From: Sphingopyxis witflariensis
GTDB lineage: Bacteria; Pseudomonadota; Alphaproteobacteria; Sphingomonadales; Sphingomonadaceae
DNA: 64,000 bases
Assembly: GCF_002205635.1 (NCBI RefSeq)
Contig: NZ_NISJ01000001.1
Coordinates: 682,001-746,000, forward strand
Direction of reading: 5' to 3'
Part shown: piece after piece, positions 26,964 through 36,256 of the stretch
Numbering within the stretch: position 1 is the stretch's first letter
Layout: each line of letters starts with the position of its first letter
Made by a program: the position numbers and the translations under genes
Notes under the pieces: model-generated
Database searches by the model: none
Told to the model about the DNA's origin: nothing
The model's input: only the letters and a program-made list of their open reading frames with translations

Positions 26964-27953
26964 CTATCCCGCCAAAATTTCCGCATAGAGCGCCGGGTCA
27001 ACATTGCCGCCCGACAGCGTGACCAACGTCGCGTCGCTGACCGCGACCTTCCCCGCCAGCACCGCTGCGAGCGCCGCCGCACCGCCGGGCTCGACCACCA
27101 GATGCAATTTCTCGAACGCCACGCGCATCGCATGACGCACCTCTTCGCGCGTCACAACGACACCGCGCACGCCGCGTGCCTGCAATACCGCGAAGTTGAT
27201 CGGCCAGGTCTGAGGCGTCTGGAGCGCGTCGCATTCGGTCGGCCAGGCCAGATCCTCGACCGACAATATTTCGCCCGCGACCAGACTGCGCGTCACATCG
27301 TCCCAGCCCTCGGGCTCGACCGCAAAAACCTCCGCATCGGGGCATGCGAGCGCGAGCCCCGCCGACAGACCCCCGCCACCGCAACCGGCGACGATACGAT
27401 CGGGGCCAATGACACCGCGCGCCTTCATCTGCACGCGCGCCTCGATCCCCATGCTCCCCTGCCCCTCGATGATCCACGGATCGCCATAAGCGTGGACAAG
27501 CGTCCCGCCGCTTTCCTCGAGCAGCGCCGCCGCGACAGCATCGCGCGATTCGGTCAGGCGGTCGTACAGCACGACCTCCGCCCCCAGCGCGCGCGTCGCC
27601 GCGAGCTTCATCTTCGGCGCGTTGCTCGGCATCACGATCGTCGCGGAAATACCCAGCCGCTTCGCCGCCCACGCGACACCCTGCGCATGATTGCCGCTCG
27701 ACACGCCGACCACCCCCGCCGCCGCCTGTTCGGGGGTCAGGTCGGTCAGCCGGTGCCACGCGCCGCGAATCTTGAACGCGCCGACGGGTTGCAGACACTC
27801 GGCCTTGCACCAGATCGTCTGTCCATCGACCTCCAGCGGCAACAGCGGTGTCTGCGGTAGCAATGCAGCGACTTTCGCCGCCGCGCGTTCGACACCGGCC
27901 AGCCTGGGCGCGCGATGGGGATTGAGAAGGGGATCGGGGCTTTGCTGTGTCAT
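26964..27953 (-). CDS. Serine/threonine dehydratase family enzyme
   Basis: The 329-residue fold-type II PLP enzyme has the cofactor Lys in VGAFKIRGA, SSGNHAQGVAWAA and the glycine-rich phosphate-binding loop GCGGGGLSAG. It ends without the ACT domain of threonine deaminase IlvA, so it resembles catabolic serine/threonine dehydratase or serine racemase more than the biosynthetic enzyme. The ATG at 27953 has AGGAC upstream. It is divergent from the carboxyspermidine dehydrogenase across 64 bases, which may carry promoters for both. Substrate preference among Ser, Thr and hydroxyaspartate cannot be told. Confidence 0.88.
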   Translation of the reverse strand: MTQQSPDPLLNPHRAPRLAGVERAAAKVAALLPQTPLLPLEVDGQTIWCKAECLQPVGAFKIRGAWHRLTDLTPEQAAAGVVGVSSGNHAQGVAWAAKRLGISATIVMPSNAPKMKLAATRALGAEVVLYDRLTESRDAVAAALLEESGGTLVHAYGDPWIIEGQGSMGIEARVQMKARGVIGPDRIVAGCGGGGLSAGLALACPDAEVFAVEPEGWDDVTRSLVAGEILSVEDLAWPTECDALQTPQTWPINFAVLQARGVRGVVVTREEVRHAMRVAFEKLHLVVEPGGAAALAAVLAGKVAVSDATLVTLSGGNVDPALYAEILAG

Positions 27954-28017
27954 GGCTTCGTCCTATAGGGCCGTTCATACAAGACAAGGCGGCAAAGGTC
28001 CGCACAGGAGATTTTTC

Positions 28018-29226
<1,209 letters not shown>

Positions 29227-29230
29227 CGAC

Positions 29231-29896
29231 TTATCCCGCGCCGGGCGCCCTCAGGGCGTTCCGGCGCCGGTAGGCATAGCCGCCTGCCCAGAACAGCGCA
29301 TAGAGGCCGACGACGGCGTAGATGGCCGGTAACGGATCATCGAGCGAACTGATCGACCCGGCCCAGACCGCGATCGCCGCATAGGGCAGCGTCGCCAACA
29401 GATAGAAGAAGGCGAATTTCGCGAACGGCATGCCGGTCGCGCCCGCCATGCACGACGTCACTTCGGGCAGGATCGGCGCCGCGCGCGCGAACAGGATCAT
29501 CGCCGTGCCGTGCCGACCAAAGGCCTCCTCTATCCGCGCCCGCTCGGCGGGGTCCTTCACGATGCGTTTGATGATCCGGACGCCGAACCGCGCGCCAAGA
29601 CCATAGCCGACCACGGCGGCTAGGCACGAACCCGCGAGCGCGGCAGCGAGCCCCGGCAGGAAGCCGAGAAAATATCCGCCAAGGATCATCACGGTTAACG
29701 TCGGCACCGCCACGAACAGGTCGAGGAACAGCAGCGCGACCACAACCGCCGCCACCGCCGGGCCCGACAGGTCGCTCGCGGCATCGAGCCAGCTTCGCAC
29801 ATTATCGACGGTGAGAATGCCCAGCATGCGGGCGATGACGAAGGTCGAGGCGAAGATGGCGGCAAGCCCGGCCATCATCTTGATCAGGCTCTTCAC
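29231..29896 (-). CDS. VTT/DedA-type membrane protein
   Basis: The 221-residue protein has four to five transmembrane segments and the VTT (TVP38/TMEM64) domain signature around FARAAPILPEVTSCMAGATG, preceded by the LGARFGVRIIKR loop. Members are implicated in lipid or membrane homeostasis, but specific substrates are not settled. The start is GTG at 29896, overlapping the stop of the SDR upstream as GTGA, so the two genes are probably translated together. It is convergent with the carboxyspermidine dehydrogenase, only 4 bases away. Confidence 0.85.
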   Translation of the reverse strand: MKSLIKMMAGLAAIFASTFVIARMLGILTVDNVRSWLDAASDLSGPAVAAVVVALLFLDLFVAVPTLTVMILGGYFLGFLPGLAAALAGSCLAAVVGYGLGARFGVRIIKRIVKDPAERARIEEAFGRHGTAMILFARAAPILPEVTSCMAGATGMPFAKFAFFYLLATLPYAAIAVWAGSISSLDDPLPAIYAVVGLYALFWAGGYAYRRRNALRAPGAG

Positions 29897-30627
29897 TGGC
29901 CATGCCCCTGCATCACGCGCGCAGCGAGCCTGGGCGAAAGACGCCGCAACATCCGGAGCAGCGAAACCTTGCCGATATCATTGTCGGCAACCTCGCGCTC
30001 GATACCACGCAATATAGCCCGCGCCGCCGAAGCCGCCGACATTTTGTCGCCGCCGCGCCCCTCGGTCATCGGCGTGTCAACGACCGGCAGGAAAGCCTGC
30101 ATCACCTGAATCTGCGTATCTGCGAGCTGCCCGCGCAAGCTCCGCGAGAAACTGTCGAGCGCGGCCTTGCTCGCGCAATAAACCGCCGACCGCGCCTTGG
30201 GTACGAGGCCCAGCCCCGAATTAACGTTGAGAATGAAGGGCGCGTCGGCCCTCTCCATTGCCTCTAGCAGCCCTGCGATCAGCAGCACCGGGCCGACGAA
30301 GTTGATCGCAACCTCTCGCGCGACCCCCGAGGGATCGAAATCGGGATCGACAAGCCGAGGCGTGAACTGCACCGCCGCGCAATTGATCAGCCCATCGACC
30401 GGTGTGCCGTCTGCCGCGAGTACCACCGCGGCGATACGCACCGCCTCGGGATCGGCGAGGTCAGCTTCGATGAAGCGATGCGGCCCGGCAGCGGTGGGTT
30501 CCAGCACCGGCGGGTGGCGCCGTCCGACCATCGTCAGCCGGTTGGCAGGCGCAAGCATGGTTGCAATTTCGCGGCCGATGCCGGAAGTGGCTCCGGTCAG
30601 CACAATATGGCGGTCGGTCAGTTTCAT
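29893..30627 (-). CDS. Short-chain dehydrogenase
   Basis: The 244-residue SDR carries TGATSGIG (residues about 12-19), NCAAVQF near the dinucleotide site, catalytic Ser in VNSGLGLV and the Tyr-Lys pair in YCASK. The N-terminus resembles the DltE-like group. The start at 30627 (MKLTDRH) has AAGG at 5 bases; two further ATGs upstream (30642) precede it. It forms a two-gene unit with the VTT protein through a GTGA overlap, and it is divergent from a Crp-type regulator that may control it. The substrate is unknown. Confidence 0.85.
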   Translation of the reverse strand: MKLTDRHIVLTGATSGIGREIATMLAPANRLTMVGRRHPPVLEPTAAGPHRFIEADLADPEAVRIAAVVLAADGTPVDGLINCAAVQFTPRLVDPDFDPSGVAREVAINFVGPVLLIAGLLEAMERADAPFILNVNSGLGLVPKARSAVYCASKAALDSFSRSLRGQLADTQIQVMQAFLPVVDTPMTEGRGGDKMSAASAARAILRGIEREVADNDIGKVSLLRMLRRLSPRLAARVMQGHGQ

Positions 30628-30705
30628 GGCAGCCTTCATCATGGATCGAATCGGAAGCAGAGGATGTGGGCGCAGCGGCGCGTCCCGTAATTACCCGAGG
30701 GCAAT

Positions 30706-31254
30706 TTGACCGGATTACAGTCCTTTATCGATCGGCATGGCAAACGGATGGACATCGCCGAGGGGCGACATTTATTCCGTCAGGGCGACCGTGACCCCCG
30801 GCTTTTCCTGATCAGCTCGGGCCTGCTCAAGGCCTATTATGTGCGGCCCGACGGCCGCGAGCATATCAAATCCTTCGTGCCCCAGAGTGCCGTCATCGGC
30901 AGTATGGTCGCAATGGACGGCGATGGTTCCTGCACATTCAGCCTTGTCGCCCTCGCCCCCTCGGCGACGATCAGCCTGCCCTTCGTGCTGCTCGAACGTG
31001 CCGCGCAAGCCGACCCCGCGCTTGCGAACGCCGTCATCGGCTTTCTGTCCGCCTATGCCCGCCGCAAGGAGCAGCGCGAATATGAACTGCTCTGCCTGTC
31101 CGCCGAAGCCCGCTACCGCGCGGCACTCGATGCACTGGGCGATATCGCCGACACGGTCAGCCAGGCCGACCTCGCCGCCTATATCGGCATCACCCCACCC
31201 GCGCTCAGCCGGCTGAAACGCCGCACCATGCCGCGGTCACTTGCGCGTCGATAG
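30706..31254 (+). CDS. Crp/Fnr-family transcriptional regulator
   Basis: The 182-residue protein has a cyclic-nucleotide-binding-type beta barrel (RHLFRQGDRDPRLFLISSGL onward, residues about 21-40) and a short C-terminal helix-turn-helix (SQADLAAYIGITPPALSRLK). The barrel lacks the FNR cysteine cluster, so it should not bind an Fe-S cluster; cAMP-binding residues are not complete either. The start is TTG at 30706 with GAGG 5 bases upstream. It is divergent from the SDR-VTT pair and upstream of DUF486 and nspC. Confidence 0.83.
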   Translation: MTGLQSFIDRHGKRMDIAEGRHLFRQGDRDPRLFLISSGLLKAYYVRPDGREHIKSFVPQSAVIGSMVAMDGDGSCTFSLVALAPSATISLPFVLLERAAQADPALANAVIGFLSAYARRKEQREYELLCLSAEARYRAALDALGDIADTVSQADLAAYIGITPPALSRLKRRTMPRSLARR

Positions 31255-31310
31255 GCACCGCCAGTAAAAGCCGCTAGCGGAGAGATACCGACCGCCGGGA
31301 AAGACAATCG

Positions 31311-31664
31311 ATGACCGCATATCTTGCCCCGATCGGGCTGCTCATCATTTCGAATATCTTCATGACCTTCGCTTGGTATGGCCACCTCGGCGATATGTCG
31401 CGGCCGATGTGGCTCGCGATCCTGATCGCATGGGGTATCGCCTTCTTCGAATATTGCCTTGCCGTTCCCGCGAACCGCATCGGCTATGGCGTTTACAGCG
31501 CCGCCGAACTCAAAACCTTGCAAGAGGTCATCACGCTCCTCATCTTTGCGGGCTTCGCGGTCTTCTGGCTCGGCGAGAAACTGACATTGAACCACCTCGT
31601 CGGCTTTGCGCTGATTGCCGCCGGGGCCTTTTTCATCTTCAAGGGGCCGATTTCGGTCTCATAG
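31311..31664 (+). CDS. DUF486 small membrane protein (DMT-like)
   Basis: The 117-residue protein has four transmembrane segments, the size and layout of a small multidrug resistance-like carrier, with WYGHLGDMSRPMW in the first loop and KTLQEVITLLIFAGFAVFWL in the second half. It belongs to the DUF486 group related to the drug/metabolite transporter superfamily. It lies 12 bases ahead of nspC, so polyamine or amine transport is a reasonable guess, unproven. The ATG at 31311 follows GGGAAAG. Confidence 0.8.
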   Translation: MTAYLAPIGLLIISNIFMTFAWYGHLGDMSRPMWLAILIAWGIAFFEYCLAVPANRIGYGVYSAAELKTLQEVITLLIFAGFAVFWLGEKLTLNHLVGFALIAAGAFFIFKGPISVS

Positions 31665-31676
31665 GAAACTTCGACC

Positions 31677-32849
31677 ATGGAAACCCGTGCCGGTGATCCC
31701 GGAGCCTTCGCCCGTTTCGACCTCACCCGCGTCCCCTCGCCAGCCTTTGTCGTTGATGCGGCGAAGGTCCGCGCGAACCTGTCGGTGCTGCGCCACATCG
31801 GCGACGCGTCAGGCGCGCGCGTGCTTGCTGCGCTCAAGGCTTTTTCGATGTGGTCGCTCGGGCCGACCGTGACCGAATATCTCGACGGCGTCTGCGCTTC
31901 GGGCCTTTACGAAGCGAAGCTCGGCCGCGAGGAATATGGCGGTGAGGTTGCCACCTATTGTGCGGGCTACAAGGAAGCAGACCTTCCCGAGATCGCCCGC
32001 CTGTCCGATCACCTCATCTTCAACTCCCCCGGCCAGATCGCGCGTTTCCGTCCGCTGCTCGACGAACTGCGCGCCGCAGGTGAGACCTTCGACATCGGCC
32101 TGCGCATCAACCCGCAGCATAGCGAGGGCGAGGTCGCGAAATATGACCCCGCCGCGCCGTGCAGCCGCTTGGGCTTCCCGGTCAGCCAGCTGCTGCCCGA
32201 ACATATGGAGGGCATCGACGGCATCCATATGCACAGCCTGTGCGAACAGGATTTCCCGCCGCTCGCCCGCACCTGGGCTGCGGTCCATCCGATGCTGCGC
32301 CCCTTCTTCGGCCAACTCAAATGGATCAACTTTGGCGGCGGCCATCATGTCACCCGCGCCGATTATCAGGTCGATGATCTGATTGCCTTCCTCAAGCAGG
32401 TCCGCGCCGAAACCAATTGCGACGTGATGATCGAACCCGGCGAAGCGATCGCTCTCGACGCCGGAATACTCATCGGCGAGGTGCTCGACCTGTTCGACAA
32501 TGGCATGCCGATCGGCATCACCGATATTTCGGCGACCTGCCACATGCCCGACGTGATCGAGGCCCCCTATCGCCCCGCCATGCTGGGTGAGGCCGCCGAT
32601 GGCGCCCCAACCCGACTTGGCGGCCCCTCCTGCCTCGCGGGTGATGTGATCGGCGATTACCGCCTGCCCGGCGGCGCCCGCATCGGCCAGCGCTTCGCCT
32701 TCCTCGACCAGGCGCATTACTCGATGGTCAAAACCAACACCTTCAACGGAGTGCCCCTGCCGTCGATCTGGCTGTGGGACAGCGCGAGCGACGAACTGAA
32801 GCTGGTCCGCGAATTCGGTTATGAGGATTTCAAGACGCGGTTGGGGTGA
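31677..32849 (+). CDS. nspC: Carboxy(nor)spermidine decarboxylase
   Basis: The 390-residue fold-type III PLP decarboxylase converts carboxyspermidine to spermidine, or carboxynorspermidine to norspermidine. Visible features are the cofactor Lys in LAALKAFSMWS, the HMHSLCEQDF segment, the glycine-rich NFGGGHHV phosphate contact, the EPGEAIA motif and SATCHMPDVIEAPYRP carrying the C-terminal catalytic Cys and Asp. Length is as expected. AGGAAA precedes the ATG. It follows DUF486 by 12 bases and works with the dehydrogenase at 28018 and the ornithine decarboxylase at 34865. Confidence 0.92.
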   Translation: METRAGDPGAFARFDLTRVPSPAFVVDAAKVRANLSVLRHIGDASGARVLAALKAFSMWSLGPTVTEYLDGVCASGLYEAKLGREEYGGEVATYCAGYKEADLPEIARLSDHLIFNSPGQIARFRPLLDELRAAGETFDIGLRINPQHSEGEVAKYDPAAPCSRLGFPVSQLLPEHMEGIDGIHMHSLCEQDFPPLARTWAAVHPMLRPFFGQLKWINFGGGHHVTRADYQVDDLIAFLKQVRAETNCDVMIEPGEAIALDAGILIGEVLDLFDNGMPIGITDISATCHMPDVIEAPYRPAMLGEAADGAPTRLGGPSCLAGDVIGDYRLPGGARIGQRFAFLDQAHYSMVKTNTFNGVPLPSIWLWDSASDELKLVREFGYEDFKTRLG

Positions 32850-32852
32850 AAG

Positions 32853-32988
32853 GATCCTCCCTGTTGCGCAGCAATGGGGAGGGGGACCGCCGCCGCAGGC
32901 CGTGGTGGAGATCGGGACGTTGCGCCATTGGCCCCTCCGTCAGCGCTCCGCGCTGCCACCTCCCCATGCCTGCGGCACAGGGAGGATC
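32853..32988. repeat. Palindromic repeat bounded by 11-bp inverted ends
   Basis: GATCCTCCCTG (32853-32863) and CAGGGAGGATC (32978-32988) are perfect inverted repeats closing the spacer between nspC and the convergent FAD enzyme. The interior holds the opposing segments GGGGAGGGGGACCGCC and GGCCCCTCC/CCACCTCCCC. The shape resembles the repeats at 206-365, 6924-7041 and 44150-44282, with different sequence. The right arm overlaps the stop of the gene at 32987. It probably acts as a bidirectional terminator. Confidence 0.8.
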
Positions 32989-34639
32989 ATTGTGCCGCGA
33001 CCTCAGCCAGCGCCTGATGGATATCGCTGACCACCACCGATCCCTCGCCGACCGATGACGCAACGCGCTTCACCGATCCCTTGCGCACGTCGCCGATGGC
33101 ATAGATGCGCGGCCAGCTTGTCTCGTACCGGCTGGGCATGCGGTCGAGCGACCAGCCCGCCTTGACCAGCTCCAGCGGCGCGATGTCGACGCCGGTCTTC
33201 ACGAAGCCGCGCTCGTCGCACACCATTTCCTTGGGCAGCCAACCGGTGTTGGGGCTCGCACCGAGAAAGAGGAACAGGAAGCTGCAACCGCAACCACTCT
33301 CTGCGCCGCTCTCGCGGCAGCGATAGGTGATGCCATCGAGCCGATCCTCGCCGTGCAGGCCAACAACGTCAGTTGACGCATGCAGCTCGATATTCGGATG
33401 CTCTTCCAGTCGCTTGACCAGATATTCGGACATGGTCTCGCGCAGGCTGGAGCGCCGGAAAACGACATGGACCCTGCGCGCGGCATTGGCGAGATAGATC
33501 GCCCCCTGCCCCGCCGAATTGCCCGCGCCGACGACGGTGACCTCGGCATTGCCGCACAGCTGCGCCTCCATCGGGGTGGCGCCATAAAAAATGCCGCGGC
33601 CTTCATAATGTTCGATGCCGTCGATCGGCAGCCGCTGATATTGCGCCCCGCTCGCGATCACCACCGCGCGCGAGCGCAGCCTGCGTCCGTCGGCGAGGCT
33701 CAGGCAATAGGCGTCGCCGTCGCGGTCTATCGCCGCCCCGCGCACCGGCGCGACGATCCGCGCGCCGAACTTCTGCGCCTGCACCGTCGCACGCCGCGCC
33801 AGCTCATTGCCCGAAATGCCAGTCGGAAAGCCCAGATAATTTTCGATCTTTGACGAAGTCCCCGCCTGCCCGCCCGGCGCCAGCGCATCGATCGCGATCA
33901 CCGTCAGTCCCTCCGACGCCGCATAGACCGCCGCCGCGAGCCCGCCCGGACCGCTACCGACGACGATGACGTCGGCGGTCGCGCCATCGGGGAGCAGGTC
34001 GAGCCCGAGCCCCGCCGCCAGCTGTTCAGGGGTCGGCTGAGCCAGCACATCGGCCGCGCCCAGGATCACCACCGGCAACTGGTCTTCGGTCAGCCCACGC
34101 TCCGCCATCAGATGCGCCGCAACCGGCCCTTCGACCGGATCGAACCAGCGATGTGCGACGCCATGCTTCGCCAGCAGGTCGCGCAGCGCATAGACACTCC
34201 GATCCATCGCCGCACCGATCACGATCACCACAGCAAAGCCACGTTGATTGCTGAACTCGCGCCGCGCCGACAGGACGCGAACGAAAATGTCCGAATAATG
34301 CGAATTGGCGGCGATCAGCCGCTGGAAGTCGGCGTGGGCGATCCGCAATATCTCGCCATCGGCCCCCATCTCGACCCGCGACAGGTGCCGCTGGCCGGTC
34401 AGCACCGACAAATCGCCGGCAAATTGCCCGCGCTCCATCCAGCCCACGCGCTTTCGTCCTTCGTCGGTCGACGCAAAAATGTCGGTCTGCCCCGACAGGG
34501 TGACGATGCAGTCGGGCGCCATTGTCCCTTCGGCGACGAGCAGATCCCCTGCCGCATGCGACTCGACCACGCCATAAACCGCCAGTTCGGCGAGCTCCGC
34601 GTCGGTGAAATCATGATTGACGTCGGCGCGAGATACCAT
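32987..34639 (-). CDS. Thioredoxin-reductase-like FAD enzyme with cyclic-nucleotide-binding domain
   Basis: The 550-residue protein has three parts. Residues about 10-120 form a cyclic-nucleotide-binding-type barrel, residues about 125-210 a Trx/Grx-like segment (FAVVIVIGAAMDRSVYALRD), and from about 220 a thioredoxin-reductase-like module with GSGPGGLAAAVYA (FAD), VVGAGNSAGQGAIYLA (NADPH) and IYAIGDVR. The redox CxxC of thioredoxin reductase is absent; GIFYGATPMEAQL stands in its place, so disulfide reduction by the usual route is unlikely. The ATG has AAGGAG. Divergent from ornithine decarboxylase. Confidence 0.87.
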   Translation of the reverse strand: MVSRADVNHDFTDAELAELAVYGVVESHAAGDLLVAEGTMAPDCIVTLSGQTDIFASTDEGRKRVGWMERGQFAGDLSVLTGQRHLSRVEMGADGEILRIAHADFQRLIAANSHYSDIFVRVLSARREFSNQRGFAVVIVIGAAMDRSVYALRDLLAKHGVAHRWFDPVEGPVAAHLMAERGLTEDQLPVVILGAADVLAQPTPEQLAAGLGLDLLPDGATADVIVVGSGPGGLAAAVYAASEGLTVIAIDALAPGGQAGTSSKIENYLGFPTGISGNELARRATVQAQKFGARIVAPVRGAAIDRDGDAYCLSLADGRRLRSRAVVIASGAQYQRLPIDGIEHYEGRGIFYGATPMEAQLCGNAEVTVVGAGNSAGQGAIYLANAARRVHVVFRRSSLRETMSEYLVKRLEEHPNIELHASTDVVGLHGEDRLDGITYRCRESGAESGCGCSFLFLFLGASPNTGWLPKEMVCDERGFVKTGVDIAPLELVKAGWSLDRMPSRYETSWPRIYAIGDVRKGSVKRVASSVGEGSVVVSDIHQALAEVAAQ

Positions 34640-34740
34640 TGATTTCTCCTTGGCGGCGCCCTCCGCATGGCGCGAAAGGCCCGGAATAGCTTATTATCGC
34701 GTCCCGTCGGCGACATAAAGTGTCTCATCCGCGACCGGAT

Positions 34741-34864
34741 GCAAGCATAGGGTCTTTACAGGGGGGACCCCCCACCATATATGCGCCTCCGCTGCCCCAG
34801 GGGGACTTCCAATAACCGCAAGGCAGCCTCGGATGTTTAAACTTATTTTTGGGGGTCCCTTGAG
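34741..34864 (+). promoter_or_regulatory. Structured leader of ornithine decarboxylase (speF-like candidate)
   Basis: GGACCCCC (34765-34772) is complementary to GGGGGTCC (34851-34858), the latter being the only Shine-Dalgarno-like sequence before the TTG start (34865). The first arm can instead fold locally with the G-run at 34761-34766. Between the arms lies a 19-codon ORF (ATG 34781 to TAA 34838-34840) with four Arg codons but no obvious ribosome binding site. Alphaproteobacterial ornithine decarboxylase genes are known to carry a conserved speF leader RNA. I cannot test the match to that model, so identity is inferred from position and pairing. Confidence 0.5.
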
Positions 34865-36058
34865 TTGCACCAGCATCATAGCGCCCACGGGCTGATTCAG
34901 GCACTTTCGCCGGTCGAACCTGTTACGCTTGTCCGCCCGCACGCCGCGCGGCGCGCAGCGCGTTTCTTCATCGACCGGTTTCCCGGCACGACCCTGTACG
35001 CGGTCAAGGCGAACCCATCGCCCGACCTGCTGCGCGTGCTGTGGGATTCGGGCGTTACGCATTATGACGTCGCCTCGATTGCCGAGGTGCGGCTCGTCGC
35101 GCGCACCCTGCCGCAGGCGGTGCTTTGCTTCATGCATCCGGTGAAGGCCGAGGAAGCGATTTCCGAAGCCTATTGGAAGCATGGCGTGCGCACCTTCTCG
35201 CTCGACACGCTCGACGAACTCGAAAAGATCGTCCGCGCGACCGAAGGCGCGGCCGACCTGAACCTGCTCGTGCGCCTGCGCGTTTCGTCCGACCATTCGA
35301 AGCTCAGCCTCGCCGCCAAGTTCGGCGCCGAGGCCGATGAGGTCGCCGAACTGTTGATGGCGACCCGTCAGGCGGCCGATGCACTCGGCATCTGCTTCCA
35401 TGTCGGCAGCCAGGCGATGACCCCGCATGCCTATGCCCAGGCGATGGAGCGCGTCCGCGCAGCGATCGTCGCGGCGTCGGTCACCGTCGACATCATCGAT
35501 GTCGGTGGCGGCTTTCCGTCGTCCTATCCCGGTATGGAGCCTCCGCCGCTCGGCGCCTATTTCGACACGATCCACCGCAGCTTCGAAAGCCTACCGATCA
35601 GTTACTCGGCCGAACTGTGGTGCGAACCTGGCCGCGCGCTGTCGGCGGAATATAGCTCGCTGGTCGTGCGCGTCGAAAAGCGCCGTGGCGACGAGCTGTA
35701 TATCAACGACGGCGCTTATGGGGCGCTTTTCGACGCCGCGCATGTGAACTGGCGCTTTCCGGTCAATTTGCAGCGCGACGTGCGCAGCGAGGCCGACATG
35801 GTCGCATTCAGCTTCTATGGCCCGACCTGCGACGACCTCGACCATATGGCAGGGCCCTTCTTCCTGCCGGCAGACATCAAGGCGGGCGATTTTATCGAAA
35901 TCGGCATGCTTGGTGCCTATGGTTGCGCGATGCGGACCAAGTTCAACGGCTTTGGCGCAGAGGAAATCCACGTCGTCAGCGACGAGCCGATGGCGAGCCT
36001 TTACACCGGCGAAGTCGAACAGGAACGCCGCAGCGCGACGGTGACCAAGCTGTTCTGA
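34865..36058 (+). CDS. speF: Ornithine decarboxylase (type III, PLP)
   Basis: The 397-residue enzyme decarboxylates ornithine to putrescine. It is the alanine-racemase-fold (eukaryote-type) decarboxylase: cofactor Lys in LYAVKANPSPDLL (about residue 50), the His-containing FHVGSQAMTP, DVGGGFPSSYPG, the phosphate-binding CEPGRAL and the C-terminal GPTCDDLDHM with the catalytic Cys and Asp. Start TTG at 34865 fits the family N-terminus (HQHHSAHGLIQAL). Some homologues also use lysine. The structured leader just upstream may control translation, and a strong terminator follows at 36080. Confidence 0.93.
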   Translation: MHQHHSAHGLIQALSPVEPVTLVRPHAARRAARFFIDRFPGTTLYAVKANPSPDLLRVLWDSGVTHYDVASIAEVRLVARTLPQAVLCFMHPVKAEEAISEAYWKHGVRTFSLDTLDELEKIVRATEGAADLNLLVRLRVSSDHSKLSLAAKFGAEADEVAELLMATRQAADALGICFHVGSQAMTPHAYAQAMERVRAAIVAASVTVDIIDVGGGFPSSYPGMEPPPLGAYFDTIHRSFESLPISYSAELWCEPGRALSAEYSSLVVRVEKRRGDELYINDGAYGALFDAAHVNWRFPVNLQRDVRSEADMVAFSFYGPTCDDLDHMAGPFFLPADIKAGDFIEIGMLGAYGCAMRTKFNGFGAEEIHVVSDEPMASLYTGEVEQERRSATVTKLF

Positions 36059-36079
36059 ACGGCCCGGTATAAAAAGACA

Positions 36080-36116
36080 AAAAGGGGCTGGCGCAGCGAT
36101 GCGACCAGCCCCTTTT
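36080..36116 (+). terminator. Rho-independent terminator of ornithine decarboxylase
   Basis: AAAAGGGGCTGG and CCAGCCCCTTTT form a long GC-rich stem with A-tract and T-tract flanks, about 20 bases after the stop codon. This is the clearest intrinsic terminator in the window and would work on either strand. Confidence 0.9.
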
Positions 36117-36139
36117 CCATTATGATCATCTCACTTCCC

Positions 36140-36222
36140 CGTTTGCATCGAGCAAAGTCGAGATGCCCGTCGGGTTTGGAGTTGGATCGATGGGTGTCTC
36201 GACTTCGCTCGACACGAACGGG
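36140..36222. repeat. Paired hairpin repeat (TCGAGCAAAGTCGA type)
   Basis: Two related hairpins lie side by side: GCATCGAGCAAAGTCGAGAT (from 36145) and GTGTCTCGACTTCGCTCGAC (from 36194). They are roughly mirror images of each other, each followed by a CCCGT/ACGGG end (GATGCCCGTCGGG, GAACGGG). The family is common at gene ends in sphingomonads. It fills the spacer between ornithine decarboxylase and the PhzF gene. Confidence 0.75.
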
Positions 36223-36256
36223 TCGGCCTGGTCAGTTTAGCTCCCTCCCGGACAAT

